Part shown: positions 11,510 through 20,143 of the stretch, piece after piece
Layout of the letters: every line of letters begins with the position of its first letter
Numbering within the stretch: the first letter of the stretch is position 1
Assembly (NCBI GenBank): GCA_016717305.1
Contig: JADKFY010000010.1
Coordinates: forward strand, 1-64,000
From: Flavobacteriales bacterium
GTDB lineage: Bacteria; Bacteroidota; Bacteroidia; Flavobacteriales_F; PHOS-HE28
Length of the DNA: 64,000 nt
Direction of reading: 5' to 3'
Made by a program: the position numbers and the translations under genes
The notes under the pieces: generated by a model
Told to the model about the DNA's origin: nothing
The model's input: the letters and a program-made list of their open reading frames with translations, nothing else
Database searches by the model: none

Positions 11510-12368
11510 ACCACTCGTCTCCGTCATTCTCCCAGCCTACAAAATGGGTCCGTTCATCGGTGAGGCATTGGCATCCATTGCGGCCCAAACCCACCCCAAT
11601 TGGGAAGTGATCGTGGTGGACGACCATGCGCCGGAGGATGGTACCCGAGCGATCGTGGAAGCATTCGCTGCGCAACATCCTGGACAGCGCGTAGAGCTCA
11701 TTCGGCATGATCGGAACCAAGGCGTAAGTGCGGCCCGAAATACCGGGATCAATGCGTCGAAAGGAGAATACGTTGCCTTCTTGGACCCGGACGATACGTG
11801 GTTGCCCCATCATCTTGCGAATGCGTTGTCGATCTTGCGTGGAGGTGTTGATGTTGCCTGTGGGCCTGTGGAGAGCTACCGCGATGATCCGGAACGCAGT
11901 TGGACGCACAAGGCATGGATCGATCAGTGGAAATCGGCGAATTTTCCGTTCTCACTTTCGGTGTACAACTTCATCCAACCCTCTGCTGTGGTGGCACGTC
12001 GCTCGGCGGTCGTGGAAGTGGGTGGCTTTGATACCGATCCGGCGATCCAACACATCGAGGATTACGACCTGTGGATCCGGCTCGTGCAGAAGGGGTTCAC
12101 CTTCGGCTTCATGTCCGAGATCTCGGCGCGGTACCGCAAACACGCGGGCGGTGCCACCACACAAGAGGAAAGGTTCAAGGTGTTGCATGCCATTCTGTAT
12201 GCCAAGCATCCGGATTTCTTTCGCGAAGGACAGCGCCGCATGATGCGTGTGATCCACGAGGGAATGACCCGCTTGCACGATCGCGACAAGGCACCGATCA
12301 TGGCCACCATCCTCTGGATCGATGACAAACTCCAACGGTTGTTGCGCAAACTGGGTATCTTGAAATGA
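11502..12368 (+). CDS. Glycosyltransferase family 2 (GT-A)
   Basis: This intact 288-residue cytoplasmic GT2 enzyme starts MAEPLVSVILPAYKMGPFIG, with the nucleotide-binding VVDDHAPEDGT (residues ~39-49) and the metal-binding FLDPDDTWLP (~90-99; DPDD). The acceptor region has HIEDYDLWIRLVQKG, with ED-D as the putative catalytic base. It overlaps the upstream GT2 by 8 bp and the next gene by 4 bp (ATGA), indicating translational coupling. The donor and acceptor sugars cannot be read from sequence. It is the first clean gene in the window. Confidence 0.88.
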   Translation: MAEPLVSVILPAYKMGPFIGEALASIAAQTHPNWEVIVVDDHAPEDGTRAIVEAFAAQHPGQRVELIRHDRNQGVSAARNTGINASKGEYVAFLDPDDTWLPHHLANALSILRGGVDVACGPVESYRDDPERSWTHKAWIDQWKSANFPFSLSVYNFIQPSAVVARRSAVVEVGGFDTDPAIQHIEDYDLWIRLVQKGFTFGFMSEISARYRKHAGGATTQEERFKVLHAILYAKHPDFFREGQRRMMRVIHEGMTRLHDRDKAPIMATILWIDDKLQRLLRKLGILK

Positions 12369-13321
12369 TGAACCCCCGTTGTTTCTGCACCATCATAACA
12401 CGCAGCCATCTGGGCTGGGCCTTGGCACTTGTAGGCTCATTGCGGCAATTCGATCCGCATTTGCCGTTCGTCATCTTGATCACGGACGTCGATCATTTGG
12501 ACCAGAAGGAGGTTGGCAACGCTGCGGGCGTGGAGGTGCTTTTCATGAAAGACGTTCTATCAACGGATCTCGGAAAGCACATCGCGACGAAATACGCACA
12601 GCAACCGGACGAGTTGCGTTGGAGCCTGAAATCCGTGCTGATGCTGCAGCTTTTGGACCGCTACGACAAGGTGATCTACGGCGATTGTGATCTGCACTTC
12701 TTCAACGATCCGAATTGGTTGTGGAGCGAATTGGATGCTGCGGATATCCTTCTAACACCGCATTGGCGTAGTTCGCGGGCCACGGTGGATCGTCCGAATT
12801 TCAAGGAACTGTACCAAGGCGGTTTGTACAACGGAGGATTCGTTGCAGCTGCTCAAGGTGGTCGGGCCGCACTCCAAGCGTGGGGCGAGAATTGCTTGGA
12901 GATCTGCGTGAAGGACCTGTCCATCGGGCAGTATGTGGACCAAGCACATTTGAACTTATTGCCGATCTACTTCGATCGCGTTTATCCGTTGAAACACCGC
13001 GGTTGCAACGTGGCCAATTGGAACATGGTGGAATGCGAACGCACCAAAACTGCGGATGGGACCATCGTGATCAACAGCAAATTCCCCATCGTCTTCATCC
13101 ACTTTACCAGAAGCATGATCGACGGCATTGTATCCGGAGTGGACCCGCTGCTCATGCCGCACTTGACCACCTTACGCGATCGTCTTCTCCAACACGGTTT
13201 CCCCAAAGACCTCATTGCCGATTCCAAGGAACGTTTGGCCCGCAAAGCAGAAGCCGCGAAACCACCCAGCATCCCGCAACGCGTTGGCCGTGCAGTAAAG
13301 AAGGTCATTGGAGGAAAGTGA
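12365..13321 (+). CDS. GT8-like / nucleotide-diphospho-sugar transferase
   Basis: The 318-residue protein starts MMNPRCFCTIITRSHLGWAL, reads through SLRQFDPHLPFVILITDVD, and has VIYGDCDLHFFNDPNWLW near residues 103-120. The DCD segment occupies the DxD metal-binding position used by GT8-type and related GT-A transferases. GGLYNGGFVAA and QAHLNLLPIYFDRVYPL further resemble putative nucleotide-diphospho-sugar transferases. The tail is basic (VGRAVKKVIGGK). It ends the coupled gene run, and the repeat tract follows directly. Exact family membership is uncertain. Confidence 0.7.
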   Translation: MMNPRCFCTIITRSHLGWALALVGSLRQFDPHLPFVILITDVDHLDQKEVGNAAGVEVLFMKDVLSTDLGKHIATKYAQQPDELRWSLKSVLMLQLLDRYDKVIYGDCDLHFFNDPNWLWSELDAADILLTPHWRSSRATVDRPNFKELYQGGLYNGGFVAAAQGGRAALQAWGENCLEICVKDLSIGQYVDQAHLNLLPIYFDRVYPLKHRGCNVANWNMVECERTKTADGTIVINSKFPIVFIHFTRSMIDGIVSGVDPLLMPHLTTLRDRLLQHGFPKDLIADSKERLARKAEAAKPPSIPQRVGRAVKKVIGGK

Positions 13322-13360
13322 AGGGCACTAACATTAAGCAAGCGTAGTTGGCAACGCCAA

Positions 13361-13520
13361 ACTCTCGACTAGAGACTAAAGACTAAAGACTCTCTGTACT
13401 CACGACTCACGACTCACGACTATCTACTAACCACTAACCACTAACCACTAACCACTAACCACTAACCACTCTCTGTACTCCTGACTAACGACTCTCTTCA
13501 CTCCCGACTAACGACTTTCT
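13361..13520 (+). repeat. Intergenic heptanucleotide repeat tract
   Basis: This 160-bp stretch is built from 7-bp units of related sequence: ACTAAAG (two to three copies), ACTCACG (about three copies) and CTAACCA (six to seven copies), with ACTAACG units at the end. The phrase ACTCTCTGTACTC occurs twice (near 13,389 and 13,467), flanking the main CTAACCA run, which suggests one block was duplicated. There are no unique spacers, so it is not a CRISPR array. It lies between two glycosyltransferase genes and has no long open frame. Confidence 0.85.
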
Positions 13521-13540
13521 AACTGCCCCAACCCCTTCAC

Positions 13541-14644
13541 ATAGTCCTAGCCTCTCCCGCTGAAAACGCATGGAGCGAAACCTTCATCGCTGCGCACATC
13601 GAACGGTTGCACACCGTTGAGCTTCTGCTCAGTGGGGGAATTCCACCGCGCAACGCGAACAAGGGGGATAACCTTGCGCGTACCACGGAAGTTGGAAAAC
13701 TGATGGATGCCGCGCAAGCACGGATCTTCGGTGGCATGCCGGAACTGCTGAGGTCACGTTTGCAAAAGCGTTTGGTCTTGGATAGGCCGGATGTGGTACT
13801 CGCAGAATACGGCACCATGGGTGCAGAGATCGCAAAGGCTTGTGAACAAGCAGGCGCGCCGTTGGTGGTCCATTTCCACGGCTTCGATGCACACCGCACG
13901 GACTACATAGCACACTACGGCAACTATGCCGAACTCTTTCGCTACGCCGCTGCTTTGGTGGTGGTGAGCAGGGCGATGGAGCAGCAGCTCTTGGCGATCG
14001 GTGCACCACGGGCGAAAGTGATCTACAACTGCTACGGGATCGACGTGGAGCATTTTGTTCCAGGGGATCCATCTACTGCACCTCCTCACTTTTTAGCCGT
14101 TGGTCGTTTTGCTGAGAAGAAGGCACCACACCTGACCATTCAGGCGTTCAACATTGCTTTGCGACAACGTCCGGAAGCCAAGATCACCTTGGTGGGCCAA
14201 GGAAAGCTCTGGGATCGATGCCAGCAGTTGGTACAAGAACTCGGTATAGGCCATGCCGTGGACCTATGTGGTGTTCGAACACCGGACCAGATCGTGGAAC
14301 TCATGCACCGCAGTCGCGCATTCGTGCAACACAGCGTAGTGCCAGCGGACAATGATCATGAGGGCACACCACTCGCCGTACTGGAGGCCATGGCCAGCGC
14401 GGTACCGGTGATCGCTACGCGCCATGCGGGCATTGCCGATGTGGTGAAGGATGATGAACGCGGACTTTTGTGCGAAGAGCACGATATCGAGGCCATGGCA
14501 ACGAACATGGTACGCATGATAGATTCGCCCCAAAAGGCCCGTGCCATGGGCCTTGCAGGAAGGGCCTACGTGGAACAGCACCACCGCGTCGAGGTGCAAG
14601 TGGCGAACCTCCAACAGATCCTTGAACGCGCAGCGAAACGATAG
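13541..14644 (+). CDS. Glycosyltransferase family 4-like (GT-B), start codon unclear
   Basis: The frame is open from a stop at 13520-13522 to TAG at 14642-14644, about 367 residues. The protein reads IVLASPAENAWSETFIAAHI from 13541, which looks like a true N terminus, yet the codon there is ATA and no ATG is available; CTG at 13523 or TTG at 13607 are alternatives. Later motifs are clear GT4: VVHFHGFDAHR, HFLAVGRFAEKKAPHLTIQA, VDLCGVRTPDQIVELMHR and HEGTPLAVLEAMASAVPVIA (donor-binding E-x7-E). It begins a new run after the repeat tract and abuts the next gene. Confidence 0.82.
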   Translation: MVLASPAENAWSETFIAAHIERLHTVELLLSGGIPPRNANKGDNLARTTEVGKLMDAAQARIFGGMPELLRSRLQKRLVLDRPDVVLAEYGTMGAEIAKACEQAGAPLVVHFHGFDAHRTDYIAHYGNYAELFRYAAALVVVSRAMEQQLLAIGAPRAKVIYNCYGIDVEHFVPGDPSTAPPHFLAVGRFAEKKAPHLTIQAFNIALRQRPEAKITLVGQGKLWDRCQQLVQELGIGHAVDLCGVRTPDQIVELMHRSRAFVQHSVVPADNDHEGTPLAVLEAMASAVPVIATRHAGIADVVKDDERGLLCEEHDIEAMATNMVRMIDSPQKARAMGLAGRAYVEQHHRVEVQVANLQQILERAAKR

Positions 14645-15832
14645 ATGGCCCTGCGCGTTGCATATATCACGCACTATTCCGAACTCTTCGGCGCCAACCG
14701 ATCCATGCTCGGCTTGATCTTGGAATTGAAGCGTGCTCATGATGTGGAACCCTTCGTGATCCTAGCGAAGGATGGGCCACTTGCAACAGAATTGAAAGCA
14801 CACGGAATACCGATCAAGGTGATCCCATTTGTATCGTGGATGCGGAAGCATGTGTCCATGGGCGGGCCACACCACAGGATCATGCAACGTTGGCGGCAGT
14901 GGAAGATCAGTCGTGCGAACGATCACCACAATGCACACTTGTTGCCGGAGCTGGTGGCAACCTGCCGCGATCGGAAAGTGGACCTTCTACACATCAATAG
15001 TTCGGTCATCGGTATTGGCGGTCCATTGTCACGTGCGCTCAACGTGCCCTTGGTGTGGCACATCCGCGAGATCCCATTCAAGCACTACGAATTCAAAGTG
15101 GATGGCGGCATAGCACGTTATCGAAGTGAATTGCGGAAGGCCAACGCCGTAATTCCGGTGAGTGATGCAGTGCGCGATGACCTGCGGTCGATAATCGGTC
15201 CCACGGACAACGTGCATGTGGTGCGCAACGCGCCGGTTTCTGGAGCCCTGTTGCAAACCTTGCGGGAGAAAGCGAACAAGCGCTGGGAGGGGCTGAAGGA
15301 ATTCCGCTTCCTGCAACTGGCGTTGTTCCATCCATCAAAAGGCCAATTGGAAGCCGTTGAAGCCTTTGCCCGCGTCCATCAAAAGAACCCTGCGACACGG
15401 TTGGTGCTCGCCGGCATTGGTAGACAGGATGCAGTGAAGCAGCGTGTGAGGGAACTCGGTTTGGAAGCCGCTGTCGATCTGCCGGGATTCGTGGAGGACC
15501 CATATACCGAACTGGATCGGGCGCACTGCGTGCTGCAATGTTCAAAATACGAAGCGTTGAGCCGTGCGATCCTGGAAGCCATGGCGAGTGGTATCCCGGC
15601 GATCGGTCATGCATCGGGGTCAACTCCGGAACTGATCAAACCGGGCGTCAGCGGTGAATTGTACACCACGGTTGATCAACTTGCCCAGTACATGGAAGAA
15701 CGCAGCAGGGATGTAGTGGGCTGCAAGGCCATGGGTCAAGTTGCTCAAGGAATAGTGGCTGGGCGATACACGATCGAGGCCATGGCGAAAGGGGTGTCGA
15801 ACGTGTACCGATCCGTTACAGGAAAAGGCTGA
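14645..15832 (+). CDS. Glycosyltransferase family 4-like (GT-B)
   Basis: This 395-residue GT-B enzyme starts MALRVAYITHYSELFGANRS with no gap after the previous stop. The N domain continues with VDLLHINSSVIGIGGPLSRA and PLVWHIREIPFKHYEF. The C domain has FRFLQLALFHPSKGQLEAVE, VDLPGFVEDPYTELDRAHCV and EALSRAILEAMASGIPAIGH, the conserved sugar-nucleotide-binding region with its two Glu residues. It is a probable sugar transferase in repeat-unit assembly at the cytoplasmic membrane face; specificity is unknown. Confidence 0.87.
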   Translation: MALRVAYITHYSELFGANRSMLGLILELKRAHDVEPFVILAKDGPLATELKAHGIPIKVIPFVSWMRKHVSMGGPHHRIMQRWRQWKISRANDHHNAHLLPELVATCRDRKVDLLHINSSVIGIGGPLSRALNVPLVWHIREIPFKHYEFKVDGGIARYRSELRKANAVIPVSDAVRDDLRSIIGPTDNVHVVRNAPVSGALLQTLREKANKRWEGLKEFRFLQLALFHPSKGQLEAVEAFARVHQKNPATRLVLAGIGRQDAVKQRVRELGLEAAVDLPGFVEDPYTELDRAHCVLQCSKYEALSRAILEAMASGIPAIGHASGSTPELIKPGVSGELYTTVDQLAQYMEERSRDVVGCKAMGQVAQGIVAGRYTIEAMAKGVSNVYRSVTGKG

Positions 15833-15838
15833 ATTGGG

Positions 15839-16843
15839 ATGGAGCCAACGATCAGCATCATCACCCCCGGTTACCAGCAGGTCGCATATTTGCCGGTGTG
15901 CTTGGCATCCGTACGCGACCAAGCATACAGTTCGGTTGAACACATCGTGGTGGATGGGGGAAGTACCGATGGCTCCAAAGAATTCATTGCCGAGCACGCC
16001 GATCAGCTCACATGGTGGTGCAGTGAAAAGGACCGGGGCCAAAGCCACGCGATCAACAAAGGATTGGAACACGCCACGGGCAGTGTCTTTGGATGGATCA
16101 ATAGCGACGACTTGTTGTTGCCCGGCAGTTTGAAATTCGTTGGCGAACAATTTTCCGCCGATCCGGAATTGTTGATCCTGACCGGGCGAAGGTTGTTCCG
16201 CGATGAAGAAGGAAAGGATACCAGCTCTCCGTTGAATGATGCCACCGATCGCGACGCACTCTTCATCGCACCGCACATCAATCAGCAATCCACATTCTTT
16301 CGTATGGATGCCGTGCGCGCTGTCGGTGGGGTGGACGAAGAGTTGCACTACGTGATGGACCTGGAATTGTGGTGGCAACTGTTGTTCACCTTCGGGCCGG
16401 AACACGTGCGATCGGTCGATCAGGTGCTGGCGGTCTTTCGCCTGCATGGAGAGAGCAAAACAGGTCGAGGTACCTTGCCATTCCGCATGGAAACTGCGTG
16501 GATCCTGAGGAATATGGCCATGCAACTAGGCATGCACGTCTTGGTAGAGGCACTTTCCACGGGCTACCCGACCGGGCATTCGGTGCGCGCCATGCCATTG
16601 AGAGAAGAGCATCACACGATCGTGGAACGCATGATCATCCATTTCCTTTTGAAGGGGCACAGCACGATCCATGAACGCGAAGAGTTCGAGATGATGCGGC
16701 TCTTCATTTCGGAATGGAAAGTGGATCCTTCATTTCTGTCCGCTGAGGAACGGGATGAATTAGTTTCCTTGAAGGAGCAACTTAAAGCACCGAATTGGTT
16801 GGCTTTCCGGATCAAGCGCAAACTTCAATTCCGCAAGGCATGA
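15839..16843 (+). CDS. Glycosyltransferase family 2 (GT-A)
   Basis: This 334-residue GT2 enzyme starts MEPTISIITPGYQQVAYLPV. HIVVDGGSTDGSKEFIAEH is the nucleotide-binding block, DRGQSHAINKGLEHATG is the WcaA-like acceptor-preceding helix, and FGWINSDDLLLPGSLKFV contains the NSDD metal-binding motif. It lies 6 bp after the previous stop and overlaps the next gene by 4 bp (ATGA). The C-terminal ~110 residues are helical and charged with no recognised domain. A sugar transferase role in the same pathway is inferred from location. Confidence 0.87.
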   Translation: MEPTISIITPGYQQVAYLPVCLASVRDQAYSSVEHIVVDGGSTDGSKEFIAEHADQLTWWCSEKDRGQSHAINKGLEHATGSVFGWINSDDLLLPGSLKFVGEQFSADPELLILTGRRLFRDEEGKDTSSPLNDATDRDALFIAPHINQQSTFFRMDAVRAVGGVDEELHYVMDLELWWQLLFTFGPEHVRSVDQVLAVFRLHGESKTGRGTLPFRMETAWILRNMAMQLGMHVLVEALSTGYPTGHSVRAMPLREEHHTIVERMIIHFLLKGHSTIHEREEFEMMRLFISEWKVDPSFLSAEERDELVSLKEQLKAPNWLAFRIKRKLQFRKA

Positions 16844-17844
16844 AAGCGAGCGTGGTCCTTCCGGTGTACAACAAAGCCCCTTGGCTGCAGGAATGTTTGG
16901 ACAGCGTATTCACTCAAACGTTCACTGACTTTGAAGTGATCGCCGTGGACGATGCCAGCACCGATGGGAGCTTGGGGATCTTGGAGCACGTGAATGATCC
17001 CCGGTTACGGATCATCCGTTTGGAGAAGAACATCGGCCCTGGTGGAGCGGCGCAACGCGGGATCGATGCGGCAACGGGCGAATACATCATTCGTGTTGAT
17101 GCGGACGACATCATGGTTCCGGATCGTTTCGCGAAGCAGATCGCCTTGTTGGATGCGGACCCGACGATCGGTGCGTGCAGCAGTCCCATCCGTCTGATGA
17201 CCGACCCCAATGTGCTCCACGGCGTACCCTTGGACGATGTGGATTGCAAGGCAGGCATGCTCTTCGGTGTACCGCTCAACCAACCCGCATCGGCGTATCG
17301 ACGCAGTGTTCTGGTGGAGAACAACATTCGGTACGCAGATGAATGGCCGAGGTATGGCGAGGACCGCATGTACATGGTGCCACTCTCGAAGGTCACGCGC
17401 TTCAAGAACGTGGACGAGTCCTTGATCCACTATCGGAAAGGGACCATGAACATCGCACACGGTCGTGATCGCAACGCAGACCTTCGTTTCCTCACGCGCT
17501 ACGTGTTCGACCAATTCGGTTTTCCTATCACAGATGAGGAATTGGAGGTCCACTTGTACACGGTCCGGTTCTTCGCGCATCCGCCCACGGCGAAACATAT
17601 CAAGCGCTACCGGGCCTGGCTGGATCGGTTGACGGTGCTCAATCGAGAGCGTGGAACCTTCGATGGAACCGCATTCCAGAGGCGTCTCGATCGCATGTGG
17701 GAAGAGGTCTTCTTCAATTTACCGCATTACGGAATGGGTCCGACCTTAGCGCACATCCGATCAGGTGGCTCGGTCTCGGGAGGAAAACTGTACTACCTGT
17801 TCGCTTCGTTCTTGAAGGGTGGGAAACATTCATCAATAGCATGA
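16840..17844 (+). CDS. Glycosyltransferase family 2 (GT-A)
   Basis: The ATG at 16840 gives MKASVVLPVYNKAPWLQECL and a 4-bp ATGA overlap; a longer frame upstream lies inside the previous gene and was rejected. Motifs are VIAVDDASTDGSLGILEHV, NIGPGGAAQRGIDAATGEYI and IRVDADDIMVPDRFAKQI (DADD metal site), then YRRSVLVENNIRYADEWPRY followed by GED as the acidic acceptor-site motif. The length of 334 residues is normal for GT2. It is translationally coupled to the following GT4-like gene. Confidence 0.87.
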   Translation: MKASVVLPVYNKAPWLQECLDSVFTQTFTDFEVIAVDDASTDGSLGILEHVNDPRLRIIRLEKNIGPGGAAQRGIDAATGEYIIRVDADDIMVPDRFAKQIALLDADPTIGACSSPIRLMTDPNVLHGVPLDDVDCKAGMLFGVPLNQPASAYRRSVLVENNIRYADEWPRYGEDRMYMVPLSKVTRFKNVDESLIHYRKGTMNIAHGRDRNADLRFLTRYVFDQFGFPITDEELEVHLYTVRFFAHPPTAKHIKRYRAWLDRLTVLNRERGTFDGTAFQRRLDRMWEEVFFNLPHYGMGPTLAHIRSGGSVSGGKLYYLFASFLKGGKHSSIA

Positions 17845-19067
17845 TGAAGAAGGAACTCTGGCTCTTCACTATGCGTTATCCGTTCGGCATGCGGGAGTCG
17901 TTCCTGGAGAATGAATTGCCGACCCTGTGTGAACGATACGACCGCGTGATCATCATACCTGAACAACGCGACGGCCCCGTGCGTCCTATGCCTCCCGGTG
18001 CTGAATTACGCATGCTTTTGGACGAACCTTACAAGGCTGTTCCTTTCCGTGATCTGCTCGCTTCCCCGCGGATCACCTGGTTGTTGATCCGCTCTTTGCT
18101 CCACGATGCGACTTCCTTCGGCGCCCTTCGGAAACAGTGGCCTTCCCTTCGAAGTAGGATCGCGCAATTGATGCACCGCGCCAAAGTGGTAGGTGATGAA
18201 CTGATGCCGCATTACGACCCGGCACGCGTTACGGTCTATGCGTATTGGACCCACGATTGGGCAACGGTGCTCGGTATTGTGAAAGAGCGTTCCAGAACAT
18301 TGCGCTACTTCAGTAGGGCCCATGGTTTCGACATGTACGAAGCCCAGAACCGCAACGGCTGGATCCCCTTCCGCAAGTTCCAATTCGACCATGTGCAGCG
18401 GATCTATTGCGCCTCACGAAGTGGGCAAGAACATTTGGCGGCCCGTTTTCCGGAGCGCGGTGATCTCTTCGCTTTGGCGCGTTTGGGCACCAGCGACCAC
18501 GGTCCCGGGCCGCATGATCCAACGGGTCCTTTGAAAGTGGTCAGTTGTTCCTTCTTGATCCCGCGTAAACGGGTTCTCTTGTTGGTGGAAGCATTGGCGC
18601 TGACGGAACGACCCGTGCATTGGGTACACTTTGGTGGAGGGGTTGAAGAACAGGCCGTTGCCGATGCCGTTGCACGATTACCGAAGCACATTACAGTGGA
18701 GCTTCGCGGCATGACAAGCAATGCAGGGATCATCGAATGGTACCGCAAGAATCCGGTCGATGTATTCCTGCATTTGAGCCAGCTCGAAGGGGGAGTGGCT
18801 GTGGCCATTCAAGAAGCGGCCAGCTTCGGGATCCCGGTAATCGCTGCGGATTCCGGTGGTGTGCGGGAGATCATGACCGCGGCGACCGGGCTCCTTTTGG
18901 ACAATGCGGTCACGGCAGAGGAAGTGGCCGCGCTGTTGGATGATTTCCGCGAAAGCCCCATGGGGACTGCTGAATTCCGTGCCGGTGTGCGTGCCTACTG
19001 GAATGCGGAATTCAATGCGGCCGAGGTCTACCAGCGGTTCGTGGACCGTGTGGAGAGTGGAACGTGA
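17841..19067 (+). CDS. Glycosyltransferase family 4-like (GT-B)
   Basis: The start MMKKELWLFTMRYPFGMRES at 17841 overlaps the previous stop by 4 bp. The protein has 408 residues. The N domain includes VTVYAYWTHDWATVLGIVKE and YFSRAHGFDMYEAQNRNGW, the second typical of amylovoran/colanic-acid GT4 enzymes. The C domain has LKVVSCSFLIPRKRVLLLVE, VHWVHFGGGVEEQAVADAVA and QLEGGVAVAIQEAASFGIPV, then GGVREIMTAATGLLLDN. These place the donor-binding site. It is a likely polysaccharide chain transferase; the substrate is not readable. Confidence 0.86.
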   Translation: MMKKELWLFTMRYPFGMRESFLENELPTLCERYDRVIIIPEQRDGPVRPMPPGAELRMLLDEPYKAVPFRDLLASPRITWLLIRSLLHDATSFGALRKQWPSLRSRIAQLMHRAKVVGDELMPHYDPARVTVYAYWTHDWATVLGIVKERSRTLRYFSRAHGFDMYEAQNRNGWIPFRKFQFDHVQRIYCASRSGQEHLAARFPERGDLFALARLGTSDHGPGPHDPTGPLKVVSCSFLIPRKRVLLLVEALALTERPVHWVHFGGGVEEQAVADAVARLPKHITVELRGMTSNAGIIEWYRKNPVDVFLHLSQLEGGVAVAIQEAASFGIPVIAADSGGVREIMTAATGLLLDNAVTAEEVAALLDDFRESPMGTAEFRAGVRAYWNAEFNAAEVYQRFVDRVESGT

Positions 19068-19181
19068 TCACGTGGTATCATCAATGTCCACCTCACGGAT
19101 CCGATCGGCGTTACCTGGATCCGGGGATCTCTGTTCCCGGTGTTCCATCGCACCTCCGTACTTTGGATCCCGTTGCTGCCC

Positions 19182-20135
19182 ATGAGAGTTTCAGTCGTTA
19201 TACCCTGTTACAATGTCGAGCGCCACGTGGAGCAGGCAGTGCGGTCCGTTATGGAACAGACCTATGATGACCTGGATGTGATCGCCATTGATGATGGCAG
19301 CACGGACGGTACGCGCAACAAACTGGAGCAGCTGGCCAAAACGTACAAGGTCGGGTTCCGTTGGGTTGCTGGACAACACAAAGGTGCATGTGCCGCCCGT
19401 AACCAAGGCCTATCCATGACCACCGGCGAATATGTGCAGTTCCTGGACGCGGATGATGCTGTCCTGACGGACAAACTACACCGGCAAGTCGACCTGGCCG
19501 CAGCGAACGGGAACCCTGACATGGTGGTGGGCGATTTCCGGAATGTTTACGAGGATGGCACGGAAGAAACGATCCGGGGCATGGGCAAGGATCCATGGGT
19601 CGCACTGATCACCACGCAATTGGGCACGACCAGTGCGAATCTATTTAAGCGCACCGCTTTGGAAAACGTTGGCGGTTGGAACGTGGACCAAGCCAGTAGC
19701 CAAGACTATGAACTCATGTTCCGTTTGTTGTGCAACAATGCCACGGTGGCCTGGGATCACCATGTAAGCAGTTTGGTGCTCAAGCGATCGGTGGGGTCCA
19801 TCAGCAGGACCGGACTGCGTGATAATTGGATGCGGTATTTGAATTTAAGAAAAGGCATGCACGCATTTCTGCAACGGACCGATGCGAAGACCCATCAACG
19901 GGCCATTGCGGAAGCGGACCAGTCCATTTTCATGGCCATAAGGGTACTTTCGCGCCACGATCCAGAAGCGGCTAGAGAGGAATTCGCGCGATCCATGCCT
20001 GCCAATTTCATCCCCGACAATACGGCTGCGGTCACTCCAAGCTACATCATGTTCTACAAGAGGTTCGGCTTCCGTGCTGCCCAAAGTTCCGCGCTGGTCT
20101 TGGGCTGGTTCAAGCGAAGGGCGAAGTCCAGATAG
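19182..20135 (+). CDS. Glycosyltransferase family 2 (GT-A)
   Basis: The ATG at 19182 gives MRVSVVIPCYNVERHVEQAV; an upstream in-frame extension adds only an unrelated leader. The 317-residue protein has VIAIDDGSTDGTRNKLEQLA, HKGACAARNQGLSMTTGEYV and QFLDADDAVLTDKLHRQVDL (DADD metal motif). SSQDYELMFRLLCNNATVAW supplies the second acidic pair. A 114-bp gap separates it from the previous gene, the first real gap in this run, and 8 bp separate it from wecB. Confidence 0.87.
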   Translation: MRVSVVIPCYNVERHVEQAVRSVMEQTYDDLDVIAIDDGSTDGTRNKLEQLAKTYKVGFRWVAGQHKGACAARNQGLSMTTGEYVQFLDADDAVLTDKLHRQVDLAAANGNPDMVVGDFRNVYEDGTEETIRGMGKDPWVALITTQLGTTSANLFKRTALENVGGWNVDQASSQDYELMFRLLCNNATVAWDHHVSSLVLKRSVGSISRTGLRDNWMRYLNLRKGMHAFLQRTDAKTHQRAIAEADQSIFMAIRVLSRHDPEAAREEFARSMPANFIPDNTAAVTPSYIMFYKRFGFRAAQSSALVLGWFKRRAKSR

Positions 20136-20143
20136 TTCGACAA

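Noticed and set aside
13361..13520. CRISPR or telomere-like array
   Set aside because: Seven-base units without spacers; a simple tandem repeat explains it.
19085..19183. Small 32-codon frame between two glycosyltransferases
   Set aside because: ATGA overlap is suggestive, but the composition (Cys/Ser/Pro-rich) and lack of any family make chance more likely.
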